Assembly (NCBI GenBank): GCA_017612755.1
Contig: JAGAFH010000145.1
Coordinates: 1-9,210 of the forward strand
DNA from: Clostridiales bacterium
Lineage (GTDB): Bacteria > Bacillota > Clostridia > Saccharofermentanales > Saccharofermentanaceae
Direction of reading: 5' to 3'
Length of the DNA: 9,210 bases
Shown: positions 1 through 6,565 of the stretch, piece by piece
Layout of the letters: every line of letters starts with the position of its first letter
Numbering within the stretch: the first letter of the stretch is position 1
The notes under the pieces: model-generated
Database searches by the model: none
The model's input: only the letters and a program-made list of their open reading frames with translations
What the model was told of the DNA's origin: nothing
Translations under genes and position numbers: made by a program

Positions 1-2
1 CG

Positions 3-34
3 CAAAAAAAGTCATTTGCTGGAATCTTTTTTTG
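3..34. terminator. A/T-rich inverted repeat, possible weak terminator
   Basis: CAAAAAAAG at 3-11 is the exact reverse complement of CTTTTTTTG at 26-34, a 9-bp stem around a 14-nt loop. It lies about 180 nt downstream of the cellulase stop codon on the minus strand. The run of T is part of the stem and the helix is mostly A:T, so it would be weak as an intrinsic terminator. It could end the minus-strand operon transcript or one arriving from the left, but neither is shown. Confidence 0.3.
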
Positions 35-220
35 ATTTTTACTATTTCGTGACCTGATCGCTGTCCTAGTTGTGTCATATGTTTAGGTCAATTTCAGCCA
101 AAACCAGGTGTTTTTGCCCTAAAAGTTGACCTAGCAGGTCAAATGCTAGGTCAATTTCAGCAATATTCGGCTTCTTTTGACCTAAACCTTGACCCGGAAG
201 GTCAAATGTAAGGTCAATTT
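32..220. repeat. 63-nt tandem repeat array with AGGTCAA motifs
   Basis: Three units with a 63-nt period can be aligned: 32-94 (degenerate), 95-157 and 158-220. The anchor AGGTCAA starts at 85, 148 and 211, exactly 63 nt apart. A second AGGTCAA starts at 136 and 199, and TTGACC starts at 126 and 189, again 63 nt apart. By eye, the last two units match at about 47 of 63 positions without gaps. The core AGGTCA occurs eight times in either orientation (50, 85, 127, 136, 148, 178, 199 and 211). A decayed trace of a further unit may lie at 11-26. The last unit overlaps the final two codons and the TGA stop of the cellulase gene. Function is unknown; a protein-binding array or a structured 3' UTR are possibilities. 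Confidence 0.85.
177..217. repeat. Nested inverted repeat at the cellulase stop codon
   Basis: Reading the plus strand, TTGACC (177-182), six bases, TTGACC (189-194), five bases, GGTCAA (200-205), six bases, GGTCAA (212-217). The inner arms pair with each other and the outer arms pair with each other, giving two short helices separated by a 6x6 internal loop; the outer helix extends to 7 bp. The previous unit has the same layout at 114-154 (TTGCCC, TTGACC, GGTCAA, GGTCAA), and its inner helix is a perfect 7 bp with a 3-nt loop (126-132 with 136-142). In the cellulase mRNA the stop codon sits inside the outer arm. No T-run follows, so it does not look like a standard intrinsic terminator. Confidence 0.7.
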
Positions 221-2217
221 TTAGACTTTTTCTTCTTCTTGACGATCACCAGGGTGCCGAGGCCGATCAGGGCTGCGCCGAATACACAGATGATGACTAT
301 AGCAGCAGTCTTAAGGAGCTTGTTCATGGAAGAGGGATCTTTTCCTTCAGGGGCCGTTAAAGATCCGTCCAGTCCTTCACTTTCAGAGACTGATGTCTCA
401 TCTGTTGCAGCTGTGGTGACAGATGTCTCACTCTCGTCCGTCTCCCCAGTCTCTTCCGTTTCAGCCGTAGTGGGCCTGGGAGTTACGGAACCAGAGATCT
501 CGGAAAGGGAGATGCCGTTGTCTCCAAGAGGCACCTCGTGATCCAGGCCGATAAACTGGCCGTCGTCCGTCTGCCAGAGGACTTCGCTTACGAAGTCGTA
601 CTTTTCCGTATCCCAGGTGGTGAAGTCGTCCAGCACGAGTCCGCCGGTATCGCCGGAATCGGCATTGAAGCACCAGAAGGTGTGGTTCAGGTGGTATTCC
701 CCGATGAGCTGTCTCATGTAGGTCATCCAGGTAAGGTTGTCACCTTCCATGAAGCCACCCCACTCACCTATGAGAAGAGGCGCGATCTCCTGATCATCTA
801 TATAGAGCCAGGAATCGTACCAGTAGTCGTCAATAAGGGACTCGTAGGTAAATCCTCCTTCGAACCAGGGCTGGGCATAGACTGCAGGTCCGTAGTCGTG
901 GGGAGAATAGACTATCTGGGCATTTCTCTCAGCAGATCCGAAGTCGATAGGATAGTCGGCAACAGCCCGGAGGTTTCCGCCCCACCAGGAGTTGTAGTAG
1001 TCGTCATCACTTGTAGAAGTGAAGTTATTATTTGCAAGATCCATAGGATAGATCTGGATACCCTCGATAACGATAAGGGCGTTGGGATTGGCATCCAGGA
1101 TGATGTTGCCCGCTGTCTCCGCCACATATTTCCAGTTGTTGGAATCAGTAGAGTCGTTCCATATTGCATGATCCGTCTCTGAAGCCTTTCCGTGGGGCTC
1201 GTTCTTAAGGTCGTAAGCAACGATGGTATCGTTATCCTTGTATCTTTCGGCTATCCACTCAAGGGCATCGTAGTAATCCTCTGTTGAGATATTGGATGTA
1301 TACCATAAAGGAGCATTATGTCCATAAGCATCTGTCTCGGCAGAATGGATATCAAGCATGATCTTGATGCCCTCCACCTCGCAGATATCAAGGACATATT
1401 CCCAGATCTCAAGGCTGTTCATGCTCTCCAGTTCAGGGTTATAAGCGTGGTTATAATTGGCCTCCGGATAATCTCCGTTACTCCAGTCAAGAATGAGCTC
1501 GGCAGAGATGGGGACCCTTATGAGGTTAAAGCCGTGATCTGCTATGGACTCCAGGGCAGACTTAAGGTTACAGTTCCATACACCGTCGAAAAGATTCGTT
1601 CCGGTGTTATATCCGAACCAGGAAAGACCGGTGAGCCATACTTCCGTACCGTTCATATCTACGATCTTGTCCCCGTCCGTGGTGAGCCAGTCGTCACCTT
1701 CTACCGCACCTGAATCGGGAAGGTCAGCAGTAGCCGAAGGGGTCTGGTCGATCTGGTCTCCACCGCTGTTTCCTCCGTTATTTCCGCCGTTATTGTTGCC
1801 ACCATTATTGTTGCTGTTTCCGCTGTAGGTTCCGTCTCCCTCAACGGATACTAAAGTCGCACCCGTGATACCGGAACCCTCTGCCTGGATGCCTACACTG
1901 CCGTTAAAGGCCCAGGAATTAGGACCTGATGCGGAAACGGTGGCGGTAACTTCGCTGCCGTTTACATCATATGAATCAAATCCCCAGCCGCTGGCGGAAG
2001 TGACACTTCCGTCAAATTTAACGACTACGGTGATGGTCTCATATCCGTCGCACCCCGATAAGGTGAGGGTTATCTGTCCCCCGGAATCCCAGGGATTGAC
2101 ATTGTCTACATTGGCGCTGGCATCTGCATATACGGATGTCTGCGGCACGAAGAAAGCTGCCGTGGAAAATACCATGGCAGCCGTAAGGATAGCTGTAGCG
2201 ATCTTTTTGAACTTCAT
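214..2217 (-). CDS. Secreted membrane-anchored GH5 cellulase
   Basis: A 667-aa extracellular glycoside hydrolase family 5 enzyme, expected to cut beta-1,4-glucan (cellulose or a related glucan) with retention of configuration. Order of parts: signal peptide at about 1-31 (KFKK, hydrophobic core, VYA-DA cleavage region); an unassigned beta-rich module at about 34-131 with exposed-type Trp43, Trp79 and Trp102, a candidate carbohydrate-binding module; an Asn/Gly linker at 134-153; the GH5 barrel at about 175-550; a Thr/Glu/Ser-rich linker at about 579-628; a transmembrane helix at about 636-659; and a Lys-rich cytoplasmic tail. GH5 signs are RVP (Arg234), DIHS (His291), NEP with acid/base Glu340, HDY at 440-442, nucleophile Glu485 in IGEWGG, and Trp515. 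It resembles subfamily GH5_1, tentatively. There is no LPXTG motif, so anchoring is by the C-terminal helix. The ATG at 2217 follows the paaK stop by 16 nt, suggesting co-transcription. Exact substrate is not determinable here. Confidence 0.93.
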   Translation of the reverse strand: MKFKKIATAILTAAMVFSTAAFFVPQTSVYADASANVDNVNPWDSGGQITLTLSGCDGYETITVVVKFDGSVTSASGWGFDSYDVNGSEVTATVSASGPNSWAFNGSVGIQAEGSGITGATLVSVEGDGTYSGNSNNNGGNNNGGNNGGNSGGDQIDQTPSATADLPDSGAVEGDDWLTTDGDKIVDMNGTEVWLTGLSWFGYNTGTNLFDGVWNCNLKSALESIADHGFNLIRVPISAELILDWSNGDYPEANYNHAYNPELESMNSLEIWEYVLDICEVEGIKIMLDIHSAETDAYGHNAPLWYTSNISTEDYYDALEWIAERYKDNDTIVAYDLKNEPHGKASETDHAIWNDSTDSNNWKYVAETAGNIILDANPNALIVIEGIQIYPMDLANNNFTSTSDDDYYNSWWGGNLRAVADYPIDFGSAERNAQIVYSPHDYGPAVYAQPWFEGGFTYESLIDDYWYDSWLYIDDQEIAPLLIGEWGGFMEGDNLTWMTYMRQLIGEYHLNHTFWCFNADSGDTGGLVLDDFTTWDTEKYDFVSEVLWQTDDGQFIGLDHEVPLGDNGISLSEISGSVTPRPTTAETEETGETDESETSVTTAATDETSVSESEGLDGSLTAPEGKDPSSMNKLLKTAAIVIICVFGAALIGLGTLVIVKKKKKSKN

Positions 2218-2224
2218 GAAGAAG

Positions 2225-2229
2225 CCTCC
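2225..2229 (-). promoter_or_regulatory. Ribosome binding site fixing the cellulase start
   Basis: GGAGG on the minus strand, 7 nt before the ATG at 2217. It decides the start: the open frame runs upstream to 2376, but those 53 codons lie inside the paaK reading region and precede an otherwise perfect signal peptide that begins at the 2217 ATG. Confidence 0.85.
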
Positions 2230-2233
2230 GGAA

Positions 2234-3556
2234 TTATTTTTTAAATCTTGAGTCGATGACCCTGACCATCTTACCTTCAGATCTGGGAAGGGATCTGGGT
2301 TCAACAAGCTGGACCTTCGCATGGATACCGGTGATGGAAGCGATGTCGCCCTCGATGGACTTGGTAAGCTTCTCAAGGCCCTTCATGGTATCGGGGAATG
2401 CAGAAGGATTAAGCTCGATCTTGACTGTGATGACGTCGAGATTATTGATACGGTCTACATAGATCATGTAGTGGGGAAGGACTTCCTTGTATCTCATTAC
2501 TGCTGTCTCGATCTGTGTCGGGAATACGTTAACGCCTCTGATGATGAGCATGTCATCTGCACGTCCCGTGATCTTCTCGATCCTGGGTGTGGTCCTTCCG
2601 CAGGCGCACTTACCGTAGTGGATACGTGTAAGGTCATGGGTATTGTAGCGGATCATGGGAACGCCTTCCTTGAGGATCGACGAGAATACCAGTTCACCCA
2701 GCTCACCTTCGGGAAGAGGAGCACCTGTATCGGGATCCACGATCTCGGGCCAGAACATATCGGAGTTGATATGCATCATGTCATCACAGTATTCGCAGGA
2801 GCAGCCTACTCCGGGGCCTACTACCTCGGTAAGGCCGTAGATCTCAAAGGCCTAAAGTCCGATCCTAGTCACGATCTGATCCTTCATCTCCTTTGTCCAG
2901 GCCTCGGCTCCGAATATACCGCTCCTGAGCTTAACAAGGCTCTTGTCCACACCGTTCTTCTCGATGGTGTCAATGATGTGGAGCATATATGTGGGAGTAC
3001 AGCAGATGACCTGAGGCTGCCACTCGGTAAGGATCTGAATCTGTCTTGCAGTATTACCGCCGGATACGGGGATCGCTACGGAACCGAACTTCTGACATGC
3101 ATAGTGGGGTCCGAGACCTCCGGTGAAAAGGCCGTAGCCGTACGCGATGTGGACCAGGTCACCCTTCTGCATTCCGCTCATGGCGAAGCATCTGCAGAGA
3201 GCCTCCGACCAGAGATCAACATCGTTGGCAGTATATCCTACCACCTTCATCTTTCCGGTGGTACCGGAAGAAGCGTGGAACCTTACCAGCTTCTCTCTGG
3301 GAACAGCCAGTGTTCCGAAGGGATAATTGTCACGGAAATCTAGCTTATCCGTAAAAGGAAGCTTTGTTATATCATCAAGGCTCTTGATGTCGTCGGGAGA
3401 GACACCGGCCTTATCCAGTTTCTTCTTGTAGTAGGGAGCGTTGTCATATGTGCGTCTTACGCAGTCAACAAGTCTCTTTCCGACGAGCTCTCTTCTCTCG
3501 TCTTCCCCCATACATTCGTGCTTCTCGTCCCAGATAAATGAATTGATCTCTGCCAT
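2234..3556 (-). pseudogene. paaK: Phenylacetate-CoA ligase interrupted by in-frame TAG
   Basis: An adenylate-forming enzyme that activates phenylacetate or a related aryl acid to its CoA thioester via an acyl-AMP intermediate; cytoplasmic. The frame holds 440 codons plus a TAA stop, normal PaaK length, but codon 235 is TAG (2854-2852). No base is gained or lost: the same frame continues straight through with AFEIYGLTE. Before the stop lie the N-terminal domain and the phosphate-binding SSGTTGK (96-102). After it lie YGLTE (240-244), RYNTHDLT (303-310), the hinge TGRADD (330-335) and the catalytic-lysine region RSEGK (Lys429). The truncated 234-aa product would lack the C-terminal lid and should be inactive. 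The ATG at 3556 has AGGAG 8 nt upstream and follows the deaminase gene by 21 nt. Many PaaK proteins have Lys just before A-F-x-I-Y-G, so AAG to TAG is the simplest origin. It may instead be a sequencing error or a read-through codon. Family call is firm; functional status is open. Confidence 0.85.
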
Positions 3557-3577
3557 TTTCTTTTCTCCTAACCTGCC

Positions 3578-4063
3578 TCAGACCTCTATCTCGATAGTCC
3601 TGTCTGAAGACTTATAACCTGTATACTTAACACCGGCAGCATCAAACATCCTTCTGGCCGCTCTGGAAGCGTCCGTATCATGATATTTGTCGCTGTCGTA
3701 GATAACTTCTTTTATACCCTTCTGGATAATAGCTTTCGCGCATCCCTCACAGGGGAACAGGGTAACATAGATCCTGTTGTCGCGAAGATCAGCAGTTCCG
3801 CAGTTTAAGATCGCGTTAAGCTCCGCATGACAGATATAAGCATACTTCGTCTCGTATGCCCCGCCTTCCCTCTCCCAGGGAAAATCATCATCGTCACAGC
3901 CCTTGGGGAGGCCGTTGTAACCTACTGTCATTATCCTGTTCTCGGAATTTACTATACATGCCCCTACCTGCGTATTCGGATCCTTTGACCTCATGGCAGA
4001 CAACTTGGCAACACCCATGAAATACTCATCCCAGGAAATATAATCATCTCTTTTTGTGATCAT
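3578..4063 (-). CDS. dCMP deaminase family protein (ComEB-like)
   Basis: A 161-aa cytoplasmic zinc enzyme of the cytidine/deoxycytidylate deaminase family, expected to convert dCMP to dUMP and so supply substrate for dTMP synthesis. The zinc site is complete: His79 and catalytic Glu81 in CHAEL, then PCEGC with Cys105 and Cys108. TQVGACIV (31-38) and VGYNGLPKGC (47-56) are typical of the dCMP deaminase branch, as is the long acidic stretch before the HAE motif. ComEB of the competence literature belongs to this family, but no competence genes are adjacent. The ATG at 4063 has GGAGG 8 nt upstream. It lies 35 nt after the flavoprotein gene and 21 nt before paaK, within the same presumed operon. 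Whether it is regulated by dCTP and dTTP, as many family members are, cannot be read here. Confidence 0.93.
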   Translation of the reverse strand: MITKRDDYISWDEYFMGVAKLSAMRSKDPNTQVGACIVNSENRIMTVGYNGLPKGCDDDDFPWEREGGAYETKYAYICHAELNAILNCGTADLRDNRIYVTLFPCEGCAKAIIQKGIKEVIYDSDKYHDTDASRAARRMFDAAGVKYTGYKSSDRTIEIEV

Positions 4064-4098
4064 GGAGCCTACCTCCGAAGCATAAAATCGGGATTATT

Positions 4099-5334
4099 TT
4101 ACCTTATAATATCCTTAACTGCAATAAATGCTTCGCTCATGCAGGCCTGAAGGTTATATCCTCCGGAGACCCCGTCTATATCGGCTATCTCGCCGATGAT
4201 ATACATGCCTTCAGAAAGCCCGGATTCCATGGACTCCCTTCTGATCTCCTTAAGGGCCACGCCGCCCCTTGTAACATATGCTGTTTCATAGACGGGAGCC
4301 TTTCCTATCTTAAGTTCCAGATGCTTAAGCTCCTTAAGGTAGGCCTTTCTGGCAGCCCTGTCACAATTCCTTGAATAAAGATCTGTGACACCGGCCCTCT
4401 CTCCCAGGGCATTGGCGACGGAAGCGGGCACATATTCCGCTCCTAAAGTAGTAAGCTTCGTATCGCTCTTTTTCTCTATAAGATCCGTAAGTTCCCGGTC
4501 CATCTCCTCATCAGATCTTCCGGGAGTGAAATCAAGTTCTATCCATCCGTCAGCGGACACGATATCCCTGGGGATCTCACGGCTTATCTCTCCGATGACG
4601 GGACCTGAAAGGCCTTTGTGGGTGAAGAGCACGTCTCCGGTTCCCGATGCTTTTTTCCTGTTGTCGTAGTAAAGGCTGGCTCCCGCATTTACGGATACGC
4701 CGGACACTTTGGATGTGAACTTCTGTCCTTCTTCGTCCATCTCAACAGAGGTGAGGGCGGGGATAAGGCTTGTTATGGTATGGCCCACAGACTCCGGGAA
4801 CTTATAGCCTGTTCCGTCAGATCCGGTCCGGGGATAGCTCCTGCCCCCCGTAGCCACAATGACCTTCCGGCAGGAAAACTCTTCTCCCCTGTCGGAAATG
4901 ACCTTATATCCCTCTTCCGTTTTTGTGATCTCAGAGCAGTTTACGTTAGTCTCTATATTACCTTCCCCGATGTATCTCCTGAGAGCGTCCACTACTGTTT
5001 TCGCGCTGTCGGACACGGGGAACATCCTGTTGTTCTCCTCTTCTTTGAGGGGGACCTTAAGTTCGTTCTCGATGAAGTCTATGGCGTCTTCGGGAGAGAA
5101 GGTCTTTATGGCGGGGTAGATGAAATTGCCGGCCTCGTGATAGCCTGCTTTAAGTTCTGCCGGGATCTTCCTGTTGGTGATATTACATCTTCCGTGGCCT
5201 GTGAGAAGGAGCTTTCTTCCCACTTCGTTCCCTCTTTCCAGGACAAGGAAACCCTTACCCTCTTTTTTCAGGAAACATGCAGCGAAAAGACCTGCAGCTC
5301 CACCGCCGATTATAAGGACTTCAGTCTTCCTCAT
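4099..5334 (-). CDS. HI0933-family FAD-dependent flavoprotein
   Basis: A 411-aa predicted NAD(P)/FAD-dependent oxidoreductase of the HI0933 (BaiN/YhiN-like) family. The N-terminal Rossmann fold binds the FAD ADP moiety through IIGGGAAG (8-15), with Glu33 at the end of the second strand. The family signature TGHGRCNITN spans 45-54, followed by ATGG (161-164), TGSDGTGY (170-177), FTHKGLSGP (237-245), TRGGV (355-359) and the C-terminal GEIADIDGVSGGYNLQ (381-396), which closes the FAD site. Length is normal and no key motif is missing. The physiological substrate of the family is mostly unsettled; one gut clostridial relative has been linked to bile-acid metabolism, which this sequence alone does not support. 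Its ATG shares one base with the ddl stop (TGATG), so translational coupling is likely. A TTG one codon earlier (5337) is an alternative start. Confidence 0.9.
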   Translation of the reverse strand: MRKTEVLIIGGGAAGLFAACFLKKEGKGFLVLERGNEVGRKLLLTGHGRCNITNRKIPAELKAGYHEAGNFIYPAIKTFSPEDAIDFIENELKVPLKEEENNRMFPVSDSAKTVVDALRRYIGEGNIETNVNCSEITKTEEGYKVISDRGEEFSCRKVIVATGGRSYPRTGSDGTGYKFPESVGHTITSLIPALTSVEMDEEGQKFTSKVSGVSVNAGASLYYDNRKKASGTGDVLFTHKGLSGPVIGEISREIPRDIVSADGWIELDFTPGRSDEEMDRELTDLIEKKSDTKLTTLGAEYVPASVANALGERAGVTDLYSRNCDRAARKAYLKELKHLELKIGKAPVYETAYVTRGGVALKEIRRESMESGLSEGMYIIGEIADIDGVSGGYNLQACMSEAFIAVKDIIR

Positions 5335-6365
5335 CAATTGCCGCTCCTTGCGGACAGCGCTATCCTCTCGACAAGATCGTCGTACCGGATGCCCTCTGCC
5401 GCTGCGGCGTCAGGAACAAGGCTGGTATTTGTCATACCGGGAAGGTTGTTGGCTTCGATGAACCAGAACTCGCTCTTTTCCTCGTCATAGATCATGTCGA
5501 TCCTTCCGTAGGAATCCATTCTTAATATCTCAAAGAATTTCTCGGCAAGTTCTTTTGCCTTCTTTGTGTCAGCCTCATTTATCTTTGCAGGACAGATATG
5601 ATCTGTAAGGCCTGCCTGATACTTATTCTTGTAGTCGTAGAAACCTTCGTGGGGAACGATCTCGATAATGGGAAGTGCCTTTCCATCAAGGATCCCGATG
5701 GTGATCTCCCTTCCTGTAATGAACTGCTCCACCAGCACCATCTGCTTATAAGCTGCAGCATAGTCGATGGCCTTAACAAGCTCATCCTTTGTCTTAACAA
5801 CTGATACACCGCAGCTGCTGCCGCATCCGATGGGCTTAACTACACAGGGGATGCCGATCTCTTTTTCGATACCTTCGACAGTCAGATCTTCCGCATTGCC
5901 CTTGATCCACTTTGCTGTCTTATATCCGCTGCCTGCCACAAGGATCTTTGAGATGTCCTTATCCATGGCAAGGGCGCAGCCTAAATAGTTACAACCTGTG
6001 TACTTGATATTGTACGCGTCCAGAAGAGCCTGTACCTGGCCATTCTCTCCGTGGGATCCATGAAGGCCTACGAAAACAACGTCTGCAGACTTACAGATAT
6101 CGATAACTCCGGGGCCGACCCACTCTTCCCTGCCGCCGTGGTCAGCCACGATCTGATCCAGATCCGGCTCCGTCTCAGGGATGGCGTACTCGAAAAGGTC
6201 ATCTGTTCCTTTCCTGAAATCACAATCGCTGTCTGTACCGTCGTAAAGATCTACAACAGCTACTTCATGACCCTTTCTCAAAAGGGCATTTGCAATAAGA
6301 CTTGCGGACTTTTTTGAAACGTCTCTTTCAGGGCTTAAACCGCCTCCGAGTACTACGATCTTCAT
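5334..6365 (-). CDS. ddl: D-alanine--D-alanine ligase
   Basis: A 343-aa ATP-grasp enzyme that joins two D-alanines for the peptidoglycan pentapeptide; cytoplasmic. Visible parts: GGGLSPERDVS (7-17) with Glu13 in the D-Ala site; GLHGSHGENG (100-109); AMDK (133-136); VVKPIGCGSSCGVSVVK (175-191), the ATP-grasp lysine and serine loop; EQFITGREITIGIL (213-226); FYDYKNKY (242-249), whose tyrosine is typical of D-Ala-D-Ala rather than VanA-type D-lactate ligases; Asp290 in RIDM; and EANNLPGMTNTSLVP (304-318) with metal ligands Glu304 and Asn306. It is longer than E. coli DdlB (about 306 aa) because of an acidic insertion at about 43-92. Small departures are GENG for the usual GEDG and NNLPG for NTxPG. 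The ATG at 6365 has GAGGT 8 nt upstream. It is the first gene of the minus-strand operon, and its stop overlaps the next start. Confidence 0.92.
   Translation of the reverse strand: MKIVVLGGGLSPERDVSKKSASLIANALLRKGHEVAVVDLYDGTDSDCDFRKGTDDLFEYAIPETEPDLDQIVADHGGREEWVGPGVIDICKSADVVFVGLHGSHGENGQVQALLDAYNIKYTGCNYLGCALAMDKDISKILVAGSGYKTAKWIKGNAEDLTVEGIEKEIGIPCVVKPIGCGSSCGVSVVKTKDELVKAIDYAAAYKQMVLVEQFITGREITIGILDGKALPIIEIVPHEGFYDYKNKYQAGLTDHICPAKINEADTKKAKELAEKFFEILRMDSYGRIDMIYDEEKSEFWFIEANNLPGMTNTSLVPDAAAAEGIRYDDLVERIALSARSGN
5344..5348 (-). promoter_or_regulatory. Ribosome binding site for the flavoprotein gene
   Basis: AGGAG within the end of ddl, 9 nt before the ATG at 5334 and 6 nt before the possible TTG start at 5337. 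Both spacings are workable. ATG is preferred by codon type and because the TGATG overlap with the ddl stop is a usual coupled arrangement. Confidence 0.65.
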
Positions 6366-6414
6366 ATACTGATACCTCGTTAAGATAATGGTAAAAATGT
6401 TCTTACGGTTATGG

Positions 6415-6423
6415 ATTATAGCA
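6415..6423 (-). promoter_or_regulatory. Extended -10 promoter of the ddl operon
   Basis: Minus-strand TGC-TATAAT (6423-6415) is a perfect extended -10 element. A -35 is poor: GCTTTG at 6443-6438, with a 17-nt spacer, is the best placed candidate. Extended -10 promoters can work with a weak -35. Transcription would start near 6408, giving a leader of roughly 43 nt before the ddl ATG. No operator or riboswitch fold was recognised in that leader. Confidence 0.6.
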
Positions 6424-6525
6424 TTGCTACTTTACCCCAAAGCCCTTGAAAACATTACATTTGTGTTACCCGCGAAAATGATTTCAAAACGTAAAGAACA
6501 TGTAAAAAAAGACCATAGCATAAAT

Positions 6526-6534
6526 TGATATACT
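6526..6534 (+). promoter_or_regulatory. Extended -10 promoter of the membrane protein gene
   Basis: TGA-TATACT (6526-6534) matches an extended -10 with one mismatch to TATAAT. The expected -35 position (6506-6511) reads AAAAAG, so there is no good -35, but the upstream stretch is A-rich. The start would fall near 6541, leaving about 25 nt before the ATG at 6566, whose AGGAG lies at 6556-6560. It is divergent from the ddl promoter; the two -10 boxes are about 105 nt apart. Confidence 0.5.
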
Positions 6535-6565
6535 AAATTAAATAATTAAGAAAACAGGAGCAGCT

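Larger units (their letters stand above)
214..6365 (-). other. Presumed five-gene operon ddl to cellulase
   Basis: Five genes on one strand with junctions of 1-nt overlap (ddl/flavoprotein), 35 nt (flavoprotein/deaminase), 21 nt (deaminase/paaK) and 16 nt (paaK/cellulase). No hairpin terminator is visible in any gap, and every gene has its own Shine-Dalgarno sequence. The only clear promoter lies upstream of ddl. An internal promoter for the cellulase inside paaK cannot be excluded. Confidence 0.65.

Noticed and set aside
32..220. CRISPR array
   Set aside because: The whole 63-nt unit repeats, including the parts between motifs. There are no constant repeats separated by unique spacers, and no cas genes are nearby.
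2218..2376. N-terminal extension of the cellulase frame up to 2376
   Set aside because: It overlaps the end of paaK in another frame, has no signal-peptide character, and the ATG at 2217 has GGAGG at correct spacing followed by a clear signal peptide.
2234..2779. Separate 181-aa gene starting at the ATG at 2779
   Set aside because: The frame is continuous with the upstream part through the TAG, conserved PaaK residues lie between 2851 and 2780, and no ribosome binding site is seen before 2779.
2321..3343. 340-codon plus-strand open frame antisense to paaK
   Set aside because: It is a shadow of the real gene: no family motifs, no ribosome binding site, and the opposite strand shows full PaaK conservation.
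2234..3556. Genome-wide reassignment of TAG as a sense codon
   Set aside because: The other long frames (667, 411, 343 and 721 codons) contain no in-frame TAG, so a general recoding is not supported. The lack of TAG among seven stops is too few to count.
3578..4063. Competence operon member (comEB)
   Set aside because: The deaminase family matches, but no comEA or comEC type gene is adjacent and dCMP deaminase explains the sequence fully.
4618..5490. 290-codon plus-strand open frame antisense to the flavoprotein and ddl
   Set aside because: It crosses the junction of two well-supported genes on the other strand and its translation resembles no protein family.
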